64,000 nucleotides of DNA from Sulfolobus tengchongensis (GTDB taxonomy: Archaea > Thermoproteota > Thermoprotei_A > Sulfolobales > Sulfolobaceae), in the NCBI RefSeq assembly GCF_036967215.1, contig NZ_CP146016.1, positions 2,543,337 through 2,607,336 on the forward strand, written 5' to 3'. The notes below the pieces were generated by a model that saw only the letters and a list, made by a program, of their open reading frames with translations, ran no database searches and was not told the DNA's origin. The position numbers and the translations under genes were made by a program. This document shows positions 9,483 through 18,668 of the stretch, piece by piece; within the stretch, counting starts at the first letter, position 1; every line of letters starts with the position of its first letter.

Positions 9483-10803
9483 TTTGTGTTCTCCTTCTAC
9501 TTAAATTATAATCGCTTGTGCCTTTACTTATTATTTCTATTAGTCTAGCACTCTTATTCTCTTTCTTTCTTAGTATTCTTCCTAATCTTTGTATAAATTG
9601 CCTAGGAGTGCCGTACCCACCCAAAACTATTGCTATAGAGGCATCGGGAACATCAATACCTTCATCAAGGACACTGGAGGTAACAATGACACTATATTTC
9701 CCTGACCTAAATTTCTCTAAGATTTCTATTCTTTCCTGCTTAGGAGTTTTATATGTAATTGCTGGAATTAAAAATAGCTTAGATATCTCATATGCCATTG
9801 ATGTATTTCTAGTAAATATTATGATCTTTTCACCTTTTAGCTCTTTTAACAGTTCCTTTAGCTTCTCTATCTTAGCTTTTGAATTAACAGCTATTTTTAG
9901 TGCCTCATGCCAAGCTAGTAAAGCTTCCCTAGCTTCTTTATCTCTAATCGCAAGCCTAACTAGCCTATTAAAATCCTCTAACGACTTTAATTCAAGATTG
10001 TGATTAACTAGAAAATTTCTCAGAATACCTCTATAATGCTTATAGAGCTTTTCCTCATCTTCGGTTAATCTTACATATATACGTTTAATAGTAAAGTCTG
10101 ATAAATACTTTCCAGCTAGGTCCGATATTGCAACTCTGTATACTATAGGTCCTACTAGAGAGGGATATAACTGGTCTCTCCCATCACTTCTTTCTGGTGT
10201 CGCAGTTAAGCCTAACCTATACGGAGCAGCTGATCCTTGAGCAATCATAGAATAGCCCTCTGACGGTAAATGATGAACCTCATCGAATATCACAAATGCA
10301 AATTTGTTCCCTATTTTCTCTATTTGAGTATATGCTGAATCATAGGTAATTACGGTTATTCCTTTAAGCTCATCATATCCCCCACCTATTCTCCCAGCCT
10401 CAACTCCTAGTAAATCTTTTACCTTCTCATACCATTGTTGTAGTAAGTCTATCGTAGGGACTACTATCAACGTAGACTGCTTAATTAATGCAATCGCCTT
10501 TAGTGCTATTACAGTCTTTCCACCGCCAGTTGGTATCACTATTATTCCTCTTTTTGTTCTTAACCAAGCTCCTAGGGCTTCTTCTTGATATCTTCTTAAT
10601 CTTATTTTTTCTGTGATAATAGGGAAAGGTAACAGCTCGAGAACCTCATCATTCACTTCAACGTTTGACCTCTTAAAGTAATAGAGAACATCTCGATATT
10701 TCATAGCAGGGCCAATGTAGCACTTAAGCTCATCATTCCAAGTTAAGCCAGGGGCAGAAAAGTCAGATAATATCAAGCCTTTAAAATATCGTATTCTAAC
10801 CAC
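9469..10803 (-). CDS. xpb: XPB-like DNA helicase (SF2)
   Basis: Archaeal XPB is an SF2 ATPase that opens DNA with Bax1 in a repair-like complex. The 444-residue protein has motif I PTGGGKT (91-97), motif Ia VVPTIDLLQQW, motif II FDEVHH, motif III GLTATPERSDGRD, the thumb region, and C-terminal motifs VTSSVLDEGIDVP (IV/V) and QRLGRILRKK (VI). An N-terminal damage-recognition-like segment precedes motif I. A TATA box near 10825-10834 on the minus strand places transcription start at the GTG start codon. Confidence 0.93.
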   Translation of the reverse strand: MVRIRYFKGLILSDFSAPGLTWNDELKCYIGPAMKYRDVLYYFKRSNVEVNDEVLELLPFPIITEKIRLRRYQEEALGAWLRTKRGIIVIPTGGGKTVIALKAIALIKQSTLIVVPTIDLLQQWYEKVKDLLGVEAGRIGGGYDELKGITVITYDSAYTQIEKIGNKFAFVIFDEVHHLPSEGYSMIAQGSAAPYRLGLTATPERSDGRDQLYPSLVGPIVYRVAISDLAGKYLSDFTIKRIYVRLTEDEEKLYKHYRGILRNFLVNHNLELKSLEDFNRLVRLAIRDKEAREALLAWHEALKIAVNSKAKIEKLKELLKELKGEKIIIFTRNTSMAYEISKLFLIPAITYKTPKQERIEILEKFRSGKYSVIVTSSVLDEGIDVPDASIAIVLGGYGTPRQFIQRLGRILRKKENKSARLIEIISKGTSDYNLSRRRTQNATL

Positions 10804-11071
10804 ATTATTATAAATACTCTCTACAGTTATAAACGAAGATGCCTAGAAATATCTAAATATGCTTGTGTACTATATTGATGTAGATAGACATTCCCGCGTA
10901 GCGTAAATGAGTTGCTACCTCAAGAGTATTATTTCAGAAGTAAATGTGAAACTTAGAAGATTAAAAGATAGTAAATAGTATTTTATGTAATATTTTAGCT
11001 CATGCTATTAATTAAATAGATATACTACTCTGAATAGATATGGCAGCCACAAGTAAGTTATCATCTCTCTA
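10804..11071. other. Spacer with xpb promoter, no gene found
   Basis: A 268-bp gap between the start of xpb and the 3' end of the DUF131 gene. It contains the xpb TATA box (GTTTATAACT on the minus strand, about 10825-10834). The rest has no convincing frame. A slightly GC-richer patch near 10889-10925 lacks C/D or H/ACA signatures that I could defend. Confidence 0.45.
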
Positions 11072-11359
11072 TTAAAATGGGGATTTAGTGGCCCTCCTTC
11101 CTATTATGAACATTATCAGATATATTATAAGAAAGATTATAGTAAATATTACACCTACTATAATTAAGTTACTTAGTATTGATGGGGGAACATTACCAAA
11201 GGCTATTGGGATTGGTCCTATCAACACCAATCCTGCAAATTGAGGAGAAGAGGTTGTAGTTGCATTCTGAGAAACTTGAACTGCTTGCAATATCGAGCCT
11301 AAGAAAAGTAGCATGAAACCAAGGAATACTAATACAAAACCAGCCACAATTAACTTCAT
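11072..11359 (-). CDS. DUF131 two-helix membrane protein
   Basis: A 95-residue protein with an N-terminal helix (residues 3-25), a short loop carrying the family hallmark LVLIGPIPIAFGN (about residues 45-57) and a C-terminal helix (62-88) ending in a basic GRRATK tail. This is the small archaeal DUF131 membrane family, whose function is unknown. It is divergent from the SelB-like gene and appears to share a single TATA box with it. Confidence 0.8.
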   Translation of the reverse strand: MKLIVAGFVLVFLGFMLLFLGSILQAVQVSQNATTTSSPQFAGLVLIGPIPIAFGNVPPSILSNLIIVGVIFTIIFLIIYLIMFIIGRRATKSPF

Positions 11360-11380
11360 ATGTTAATGTTTTGTTATAAG

Positions 11381-11390
11381 CTTTATAAAC
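11381..11390. promoter_or_regulatory. Shared bidirectional TATA box (DUF131 / SelB-like)
   Basis: CTTTATAAAC reads as a TATA element on both strands. Its centre is 26.5 nt from the minus-strand ATG at 11359 and 24.5 nt from the plus-strand ATG at 11410. Both divergent genes could therefore start leaderless transcripts from the same element. Confidence 0.55.
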
Positions 11391-11409
11391 TTTATATTAG
11401 GGATCGATC

Positions 11410-12315
11410 ATGTACTATGGAGGCATAATTTCGATATTATCATCCGATAAGAACAAAACCATTGAAATAGCAGACAAACTAGGTAAACTTCATGAGACAA
11501 CAAAAACTAAAATATATTATAAGAAGAAAGGTGAATACATCAGATCTATTCTATTGAGTTCTGAATATCCTGAGAAAATATTGGATGTAGCCGAAATACT
11601 TTCCCTTTCATCAACAGTTATCCTTTACTTGCCAGAGACACTTTCATGGATGGATGGAGAATTAGCTCTTCTAGTTGACGCTTTTAATATTAGAAATAAA
11701 ATAGTGATATCTAATTTAAGTGAAAATAAAATTAAAGATCTTCTAAATCCTTTAAAATCATTTGATAAATTTGAATTACGCAACGAAATTAATGATGTTG
11801 ACGAAATTAAGGAAGAGGATAATGGGTTAGTTTATATTGACAGAGTATTTACAGTTAAGGGCGTGGGAACTGTAGTTACTGGATTTTCATTAACAAATGT
11901 CGAAGTTCATGAAAAGCTTATAGCGTTACCCTATAATCGGGAAGTAGAAATAAAAAGTATACAGGTTTTAGATGAAGATCAAAAGGCGGTTTCCAGTGGA
12001 GTTAGAATAGGATTTGCGCTAAAGAACGTTAAAGAAGAGGAAATAAACGACCTAACGTACTTGGTTAAACCAAATGTCAAAATACAAAAGGAAATTGAGG
12101 GAACAATTACTAAATATAAATGGGGGTCAGTAAATGAAGGCCAAAATCATGTAATCATCAGAGGACATTCGATTCCGGTTAACGTTAAAATTGAAAATGA
12201 AAAAGCTAAGATTACCTCACTTCTTCCTATACCGGTTGTGGATAACCGAATACCAATATTGAATGTTAATGTAAAACAAGGAAAACCAAGAGTTGCAGGA
12301 TATATTAATTTATAA
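11410..12315 (+). CDS. SelB-like (aSelBL) translational GTPase homolog lacking the P-loop
   Basis: A 301-residue protein related to SelB/EF-Tu. The first 120 residues keep only the outline of a G domain: the Walker A motif GHxDHGKT is absent and the start reads MYYGGIISILSSDKNKT. The next part has the clear domain II signature FTVKGVGTVVTGFSL (about 149-163) and a third beta-barrel region to the end. Archaeal SelB-like proteins of this kind occur in lineages without selenocysteine. GTP binding is unlikely here. It is followed by a small gene after 24 bp. Confidence 0.75.
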   Translation: MYYGGIISILSSDKNKTIEIADKLGKLHETTKTKIYYKKKGEYIRSILLSSEYPEKILDVAEILSLSSTVILYLPETLSWMDGELALLVDAFNIRNKIVISNLSENKIKDLLNPLKSFDKFELRNEINDVDEIKEEDNGLVYIDRVFTVKGVGTVVTGFSLTNVEVHEKLIALPYNREVEIKSIQVLDEDQKAVSSGVRIGFALKNVKEEEINDLTYLVKPNVKIQKEIEGTITKYKWGSVNEGQNHVIIRGHSIPVNVKIENEKAKITSLLPIPVVDNRIPILNVNVKQGKPRVAGYINL

Positions 12316-12339
12316 GTGCAAACAGAATGATTTTATTTC

Positions 12340-12609
12340 ATGGATAATTCAATTATACTCGCATATAGGAAGGCTATGGAATTAAATGGCAATAATAATG
12401 TTCATCTATTCAAGGATTCAAACGATTCTTATTATCTAATTATAGTTAGATCTGCGAGCTGTAAAGATAAATCGAAAATAATAGATTTAATTTATGACGA
12501 AGTATATAAGAATATTGAACATACGGATCTTATGATCTTAATAATGTCTGAGGAGACATATAGCAGATTCGCAAATGAAAATGGGGATTTAGAAGAAGTA
12601 ATATTATAA
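12340..12609 (+). CDS. Small conserved-type hypothetical protein
   Basis: An 89-residue acidic protein with predicted alternating helices and strands ([28 protein letters not shown]). I do not recognise the family. It lies 24 bp after the SelB-like gene on the same strand and probably shares its transcript. Its stop codon overlaps the convergent HerA-like gene by 6 nt. Codon use is like the neighbours, so I take it as real. Confidence 0.6.
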   Translation: MDNSIILAYRKAMELNGNNNVHLFKDSNDSYYLIIVRSASCKDKSKIIDLIYDEVYKNIEHTDLMILIMSEETYSRFANENGDLEEVIL

Positions 12610-14349
12610 TTTTGATAGAACGTCCTTTACAATATTTAAATTATTTTCAGCGCTGAAGAATACCGGAACGTCATGTGGAAGAGCAGCTTTAAAACTTACC
12701 AGCAGCCATTGACCTGGTTCTAATTCGAGAGTTCTATCTAATAACATATCACTAATTCCAAAAGTTTCAGCCAACAATTGCCTATCATAAGGTCTGGGAA
12801 GAGTACTTATGAAATAGGAGTGTAGTTGCTGTAATGCGTTAGTATTTAAATATGCTAGCCTCTGTGTGCTTATTAACGCGTGTAGGTGATATTTTCTACC
12901 GTGCCTAAGTAATTTCTCTATCGAAACACTGGATGCCTCACTTTTGTCCTTTTGTTTTGTATCATATGGTATAAATTCTTGAGCCTCATCAATTATAAAT
13001 AATATTTTAGGATTATCGGAATACATTCTTTTCCTTCTATTATAAATTTGATTAATTATAGTCGCAACTACTTGTCTTCCCTCTTCTAAGTTAGGTAACT
13101 CTAAGATTACTAACCTAGGAGATTCTTTAGAGGAATCCAATATTTCTATTGCCAGTTTTTCTATATCATATTCTTCGTTCTCACGAATTCCCATGGATAT
13201 GTAAGACCTCACGCCTGCTATAAACGTAAATAGCGAGGAATTCTCCTTTAAGTGAGCTTCTTTACCTAGAGTTTCCATTTCATCTAATAGTTGGTTAATT
13301 GTATCATCAACAATATCGTCTGGAGTTAGCTTTCTTTCCCTCATGAAGTTATCTAGTTTGCTTAAAAATGTATAAAGCAAGGGTTTCTGTGATATTGCTG
13401 TATATTTATCTTCTATTTGTTTTTTAACTAAATCTATTAAATCAGCATAACTTAAATACGTTAAGCCTTCTGGTGGTATATATAGTTGTTTCATCTTTCC
13501 ATTTTGATATAAGATCTCCGCCCCCTTCCTCAACTTATCTTTTATATCCGCTATATCATCCGGGATTACGTGACTACGAATGAACCTTCTACCTGCATCT
13601 ACTGCACTCATTGGGATCCTATCTAAGCTTACAATCTCAGATTGAACCTCCAATAACTTATCTATGAGAAGTACAGCGTACTCCATTGATACGTCAAATA
13701 TAACAACTTTGGTATCAGATAAGTTGTCTAGTACCCTTCTAACTATTAATGAAGATAAGTTTGATTTGCCAGAACCGGTAAACGCAAAAACACCTAGATG
13801 ATATTTTATTGCTTTTTCTAAATCTATATTTAAAGGAATATTTTCGTGTAATATCTTACCTAGGCTTACGTTAGTTCTTGCGCATACAAAGCTCTTATAT
13901 GCATCTTTATTAAGTATTTTTACAGAGGAACCCAATAAGGGGGGAAGATATCCTTTTTTGAATATTATGTTATTAGGACTAGCTTCAAGTATGTAACCTA
14001 GTGGATAAGCTATAGCATCTATCCAGGTTTCCTTCTCATCTTCTGAGTTCCAGCTTTCGTCTACCCTCTTCATTATTTCATTTCTGATCTCTTTTGGTAT
14101 CGTAATATCTAGGTTTATCATACCATAATGCATTGGAATTATATCCGCAACTTCTAACACTAGATAGTTATTTTCCATAATTGTATTTGCTGCAAGCAAT
14201 TTTCCTATTCCCAATTTATTTTTTAATGAAAAAGGAAATTCCACTATATAATTCCTAAAAGATACAGTACCTCTACCATCAGATGTTTGTCTAGTTATTA
14301 CCTTAGCCTCCCTAAGCCTTCCCTCCTCCGCTTCAAATATACTTTCCAT
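12604..14349 (-). CDS. HerA-like hexameric ATPase/DNA translocase
   Basis: A 581-residue HerA/FtsK-class ATPase. An N-terminal HAS-barrel-like domain precedes Walker A in [16 protein letters not shown] (around residue 190). Walker B is [13 protein letters not shown] and a sensor segment [13 protein letters not shown] follows. The protein matches archaeal HerA in layout and length. Canonical herA-nurA genes in Sulfolobales flank mre11-rad50, which are absent here, so this is probably a paralogous pair. Its start overlaps the upstream NurA-like gene by 17 nt, which supports a complex that pumps and degrades DNA ends. Confidence 0.85.
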   Translation of the reverse strand: MESIFEAEEGRLREAKVITRQTSDGRGTVSFRNYIVEFPFSLKNKLGIGKLLAANTIMENNYLVLEVADIIPMHYGMINLDITIPKEIRNEIMKRVDESWNSEDEKETWIDAIAYPLGYILEASPNNIIFKKGYLPPLLGSSVKILNKDAYKSFVCARTNVSLGKILHENIPLNIDLEKAIKYHLGVFAFTGSGKSNLSSLIVRRVLDNLSDTKVVIFDVSMEYAVLLIDKLLEVQSEIVSLDRIPMSAVDAGRRFIRSHVIPDDIADIKDKLRKGAEILYQNGKMKQLYIPPEGLTYLSYADLIDLVKKQIEDKYTAISQKPLLYTFLSKLDNFMRERKLTPDDIVDDTINQLLDEMETLGKEAHLKENSSLFTFIAGVRSYISMGIRENEEYDIEKLAIEILDSSKESPRLVILELPNLEEGRQVVATIINQIYNRRKRMYSDNPKILFIIDEAQEFIPYDTKQKDKSEASSVSIEKLLRHGRKYHLHALISTQRLAYLNTNALQQLHSYFISTLPRPYDRQLLAETFGISDMLLDRTLELEPGQWLLVSFKAALPHDVPVFFSAENNLNIVKDVLSKL

Positions 14350-15091
14350 TATTTCTTAGTTTTTCAATCCAACTTCTAAATTCTCTGTACCTAACGTTAC
14401 TTTGCAAACTGGTCGTGCTTACGAGCTTATTCAACTTATTTCTATAATATTTTACTAGTTTATCAGCCAAAAATAATGGATAATTATATCCTAGGGCCTC
14501 TGGTATGGGTTCTTTGCCTAAATTATAGATTAAGAATAATAATTCCTCAAGATTCTCCGTAAAAACTTGAGATTCTATATAAAATACCCATGATGAAGGA
14601 AAAAGCTTGAAGTATCCATATATGATTCCGTTGTCTCTTTTGCTGATAATTAGCCAAGGTGGATTTGGAATTGAGTTTAATCTTTCTCTAATTGATAGAT
14701 CGAAGTCTTTTACTATCCCAATTGAATTTTGAGGTACTGAAATGCCTAAAGATTTATCCAGAGATAGTTTCCTATCAAAAAATATAAGATCCACATTATT
14801 CGTGTCTAATGCCATATATTCTAACTCTCTCATTCTCCTCTCTCCATCACACATACATATTTCATCTTTAACTACTATATTTTCTATATTAAATTTAAAA
14901 TTACTATATATTTTACCTTTTATAATACCTATAACTACATAAGATCCCTTACTATCCTCAAAAAATATGTCTGAGAAGGATCCATCAATCGCCGCGAACG
15001 TTAACTCTTGATTCAGAAAGTAATTTTTTTCTGATCTCAATCTTATTATTGTGCTAAAATCGCCACTATCTATGTTCGATGATGTATTCAT
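14333..15091 (-). CDS. NurA-like nuclease, partner of HerA-like ATPase
   Basis: A 252-residue NurA-domain protein. Metal-binding positions are visible: [10 protein letters not shown] (Asp36) and [10 protein letters not shown] (Asp106). The C-terminal family motif [20 protein letters not shown] is present (about residues 199-218). NurA degrades DNA ends as a dimer inside the HerA hexamer ring. It precedes and overlaps the HerA-like gene. Its annotated ATG overlaps the divergent ThiR-like gene by 20 nt at the 5' ends, so one of the two probably starts further in; a TTG 17 codons inside (15040) is possible here. Confidence 0.8.
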   Translation of the reverse strand: MNTSSNIDSGDFSTIIRLRSEKNYFLNQELTFAAIDGSFSDIFFEDSKGSYVVIGIIKGKIYSNFKFNIENIVVKDEICMCDGERRMRELEYMALDTNNVDLIFFDRKLSLDKSLGISVPQNSIGIVKDFDLSIRERLNSIPNPPWLIISKRDNGIIYGYFKLFPSSWVFYIESQVFTENLEELLFLIYNLGKEPIPEALGYNYPLFLADKLVKYYRNKLNKLVSTTSLQSNVRYREFRSWIEKLRNNGKYI

Positions 15092-15971
15092 AACATCAAT
15101 TAGAGTTTTAGAGGCTAAAAGGCTTAGAGAACTTCATATGAGCCAGACAAGAATAGCAAACTTACTAGGAGTAAGTCAGCCTGCAGTTAAGCAATACCTT
15201 GATGAAGATGAGGGTATTTACACTAGAAGACTTCAAAATTTAGGATTATCTACTGATGAAATAGAAGATTTTTTAGATAAGCTTACTCAATTACTAATAA
15301 ATGGAGATTCTAAACAAGTAATGCAATACATCAGTATCTTCTTTCTATTAAATCTAAGTAGGTTAAAATTCTGCAGATATCATAAGACAATTGACAGCGA
15401 AATCCCACTAGATTGTGATATTTGCAAAAACTTGTATAGAGAAAATGAAGAGGAAATAATGGAACTAGCATTATCAATGCTTCAGAATGAATCAGTCTCA
15501 CTTTTAATTCCTGAAGTATTAAGTAACTTAGCATTCGCTAAGGCTAACGCAAAAAGAATAGAAGACGTAATCGCAATACCGGGAAGGATAACTAAGGTTA
15601 GAGATATACCTACACCAGCATCTAAACCGATGTGGGGAGGAAGTAAGCATCTAGCTAAGGTCCTTTTATCAGTAATGGCTAGTAATCCAACCATAAGATC
15701 TGTAATGAACATAAAATATGATGATAAAGTTGAACAAGCGCTAAAGGAGTTAAAATATAGATATAAGAAAGTAGGTCCTCAAAACGACATAGATGACGAT
15801 AAGATAGCCTTACTAATATCTTCTGCATTTGAAGAGAATATAGACGCGATAATACACTTAGGAGGTACTGGAATTGAAGCCAACACTTACGTTTTTGGAA
15901 GAGATCCCCTAGATGTAGTAAAAAAGGTAATAAACATAGGGATTAAATATAAAGAAATTTCCTTATCTTAA
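15072..15971 (+). CDS. ThiR-like regulator: HTH plus ThiN domain
   Basis: A 299-residue protein with an N-terminal helix-turn-helix ([21 protein letters not shown], split over residues 23-43) and a C-terminal ThiN domain, the thiamine-phosphate synthase-type fold (RITKVRDIPTPASKPMWGG, then HLGGTGIEANTYVFGRDP). Archaeal HTH-ThiN proteins (ThiR) sense thiamine phosphates and control thiamine genes. A Cys/His cluster in the middle (CRYHK and CDICKN) may bind metal. I chose the ATG at 15072. The window also holds thi4, a plausible target. Confidence 0.85.
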   Translation: MFDDVFITSIRVLEAKRLRELHMSQTRIANLLGVSQPAVKQYLDEDEGIYTRRLQNLGLSTDEIEDFLDKLTQLLINGDSKQVMQYISIFFLLNLSRLKFCRYHKTIDSEIPLDCDICKNLYRENEEEIMELALSMLQNESVSLLIPEVLSNLAFAKANAKRIEDVIAIPGRITKVRDIPTPASKPMWGGSKHLAKVLLSVMASNPTIRSVMNIKYDDKVEQALKELKYRYKKVGPQNDIDDDKIALLISSAFEENIDAIIHLGGTGIEANTYVFGRDPLDVVKKVINIGIKYKEISLS

Positions 15972-18396
15972 ATGGCCAAAAGTTATATTTTTTGAGAATT
16001 GAAATTATGGCAGGAACTAGAACCGGTCTAACAATAAAAGTATCGAATAAAATTGAAACACCAATACCTAAGCCTATTTCTTGTAGAAACCTTAAATCTG
16101 CAACCATTAGGGAAAAGAAGGCCCCGGCTAAAATTAAGCCACATGTAGTTACTACTAGTCCAGTATTCTCTACGGACTTTACTATGGCAATACTAATATC
16201 TTCATGATTCTTCACTTCATCTAATAGTCTTATAATTATGAACATATCGTAATCTATACCCAGACTAAAAAGAAGCGCGAAAATCACAAGAGGAGACAGC
16301 CAATAAGGAGAAGAGAAAACGAAAGAAACGACAGATGATCCCAATAGCGAGCTTAAACCGATAGTCAACGACAGCCTTAAGGGTAGAAACACTGATCCTA
16401 AAAGTATGAAAAGATACGCTATAATTAGAACTATTGTCAAGGGTAATGTATACTTAAAATACGTATTTACAGTATTTGTAACAATATCTATCCTTTGAGC
16501 GTTATCACCACCCACAAGAAAGCCTTTATTTATAAGTGAGCTAGTAAGATTTATCGCACCTTGACTGAAAACTGGATATCTTAGATATACTATTAGTAAA
16601 GTATAATTACCCTCATGGAAGTGTCTATACAAATTCGTATTATTAAGTATTAATTGATTGCCCACAGATAATGGACCGTAAACTAAATTGCCTTGAGCTA
16701 TAAGCTCCTTTGTCAGATCGTAGAGAAGTGTGTAATTAGATGAGGAACTACCATGCAATATCACATAATCTATACTATAGTTATAGAGTTGACTGAGGAT
16801 TTTCGTACCTATAACTGAGTTAGCATATGGTGGTAATATCTCGTCTATGTTCACATTCGTATGCGTAGTGATGAAGAGAAAAGATAGAGCAACTATTGAA
16901 ATTAGCATTAAACTTACTATTAATTTATTATGCCTTACAGCGAAATTTGAAAAATTGTATAAATATTTCTGCCTAATATCAGTTATACTTGGTATCTTCC
17001 TCCTAGGAAAGCTGAGATATTTTGGAGAGATTAAAAGTAACATTATATACACTAAAAATACTGAAGGAAAGAGTGCTGAAAGAGAAGAAGTTACTAGAGC
17101 TATTCCTATGTTTTGCAATAGGGTTGATGGTGAAATAATAAAGCTGGAAAACCCTATGATAATACTAACCCCGCTGAGAAGAATACCTTTAATGGAGTTT
17201 CTAAATGCAAGCTGAAGTGGAGTAGGATTATTATTTGCCAACTCTTCGAAATACCTATAAATAAATAAAATACCATAATCTATGCTAAGCCCGAATATTA
17301 TAGGTGGAGCGACTAGCCCCGAAATGTAGTATATTTTATATCCTAAAAGAGTCTCAATGTACATTATTCCATAGGTTAGTATAAGGCCAACTGATGCACT
17401 GCCTATGAGAACTAAAATAGGAATTATTGACCTTACTAAAAGTACCAATAGGATCAAAACTAGGATAATTGTGGTTATATCTATGATTTCAATATCCTTT
17501 TGCGTATAATATGCAGATTGAGCATAGTAAGCTAAATGTCCTACAATGTAAGAATCTTTAAGACCTTCAGTAAACCGATTTATAGAGACTAAACTTTCAT
17601 TAGAAGGAACTTTCACAATAAATAACCATAAATTACCCTTGTGAAAGGATGAATTAGATATTATTGATAAATTGTATTTTTCATTATCGTGAATTGGAGT
17701 TGTATTAGTTACGTTTAATAACTTATAAACAATTGCAGAATAATTGCTAAAATGAAGTAGAAAGTTAAACGCTAACGTATAATTTGTGTAGTTATTAAAT
17801 CCGAAGTAAAAGAGAAATGGGTCTTTAAAAGTAAGATAACCAGCATACCTAGCTTTTTCTAGAATACTTCCATTAAATTTTTCAAAATTAACCTTATAAA
17901 CTGGACAAGAATTGGAAGAAAAATTATGCAAGGGGAGACCGAAGGTTATATTTAGTTGATATTCAAAATATTGGAAATGAGAGATTAAATATAATTTTAA
18001 TTTAGATATGTTAAGATATAAAATATCCAGGAATCTAGAAAAATTACTTACATTATTGGCTAGCCCAAGATAGTTGAGATACTGGGCTTTAAGTAAACTA
18101 AGGTATTCGTCGGGAGTTATTACTGTGGCATTATTAAGAAGATATATATTAGAGTAGATCTCTTGAAGAGCTTTATCATAAGAAGAGGAATTAATAATTA
18201 CATATAGATAATCCGTATTACTAATATTAAAATAGTGATTTAAAATATTATTGGCTCTTACGCTTTGTATGTTATTAGATAAAAATGGGGTATCAGAATA
18301 GGTAAATAATTTAGGAGTTCTAATTGCAAAAGGTAAGAGTATTGCTATAAGTAGTAACCATATCATCAATAATAGGAGAGCAGTAGTATTTTTCAC
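15943..18396 (-). CDS. MMPL/RND-family membrane transporter
   Basis: An 817-residue polytopic protein with the RND/MMPL duplication: one N-terminal helix (residues 5-25), a large Asn-rich extracytoplasmic domain (about 30-290), five helices with the family motif FGLSIDYGILFIYRYFEE (about 369-386), a second external domain (about 510-640) and five more helices with FSLGIDYDMFIIIRLLDE. Archaeal MMPL proteins move lipids or hydrophobic compounds using ion gradients; the cargo is unknown. The many NxS/T sites suit S-layer-side glycosylation. The 3' end overlaps the convergent ThiR-like gene by 29 nt. Confidence 0.88.
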   Translation of the reverse strand: MKNTTALLLLMIWLLLIAILLPFAIRTPKLFTYSDTPFLSNNIQSVRANNILNHYFNISNTDYLYVIINSSSYDKALQEIYSNIYLLNNATVITPDEYLSLLKAQYLNYLGLANNVSNFSRFLDILYLNISKLKLYLISHFQYFEYQLNITFGLPLHNFSSNSCPVYKVNFEKFNGSILEKARYAGYLTFKDPFLFYFGFNNYTNYTLAFNFLLHFSNYSAIVYKLLNVTNTTPIHDNEKYNLSIISNSSFHKGNLWLFIVKVPSNESLVSINRFTEGLKDSYIVGHLAYYAQSAYYTQKDIEIIDITTIILVLILLVLLVRSIIPILVLIGSASVGLILTYGIMYIETLLGYKIYYISGLVAPPIIFGLSIDYGILFIYRYFEELANNNPTPLQLAFRNSIKGILLSGVSIIIGFSSFIISPSTLLQNIGIALVTSSLSALFPSVFLVYIMLLLISPKYLSFPRRKIPSITDIRQKYLYNFSNFAVRHNKLIVSLMLISIVALSFLFITTHTNVNIDEILPPYANSVIGTKILSQLYNYSIDYVILHGSSSSNYTLLYDLTKELIAQGNLVYGPLSVGNQLILNNTNLYRHFHEGNYTLLIVYLRYPVFSQGAINLTSSLINKGFLVGGDNAQRIDIVTNTVNTYFKYTLPLTIVLIIAYLFILLGSVFLPLRLSLTIGLSSLLGSSVVSFVFSSPYWLSPLVIFALLFSLGIDYDMFIIIRLLDEVKNHEDISIAIVKSVENTGLVVTTCGLILAGAFFSLMVADLRFLQEIGLGIGVSILFDTFIVRPVLVPAIISILKKYNFWPFKIRKFLYI

Positions 18397-18490
18397 AATA
18401 CGTTCAGTATGTCATAAGGGTAAAAAGTATTGTGGAAATACCGTTTTTACACAAGTAACCATTTTTTAGAAGTTATGAAGATTGAAAAGT

Positions 18491-18649
18491 ATGGAGACAA
18501 TTCAAGAAGTGCTAAGGTTATTGGAACAAATAGAGGCCATTATAAAGAATTACAACCCTTCTACGAATGATAAAGTGTTGTTAGAAAAAGTGCTGGCCAA
18601 AAATATGGAATTAAACGCAGAGATATACGCAAAGTATTTAAAAGTTTAG
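18491..18649 (+). CDS. Small hypothetical protein (52 aa)
   Basis: An ATG-initiated 52-residue frame with helical, acidic/basic composition (METIQEVLRLLEQIEAII, then LLEKVLAKNMELNAEIYAKY). It looks like a helical hairpin or coiled coil. It ends 20 bp before the GTG start of the next gene and sits in the gap after the divergent MMPL gene. I do not recognise a family. Codon pattern and position favour a real gene. Confidence 0.5.
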   Translation: METIQEVLRLLEQIEAIIKNYNPSTNDKVLLEKVLAKNMELNAEIYAKYLKV

Positions 18650-18668
18650 ACTATACTACTTTATTTTT

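Noticed and set aside
9518-10003. Plus-strand 161-codon open frame inside xpb
   Set aside because: It is antisense to conserved helicase motifs and has a low-complexity Ser/Leu/Ile composition typical of a shadow frame.
10860-10925. GC-richer patch with TTGATGTA that could be an sRNA
   Set aside because: No D box and no stable structure that I can define by eye.
16847-17215. Plus-strand 122-codon open frame inside the MMPL gene
   Set aside because: Antisense to a conserved transporter with no family resemblance.
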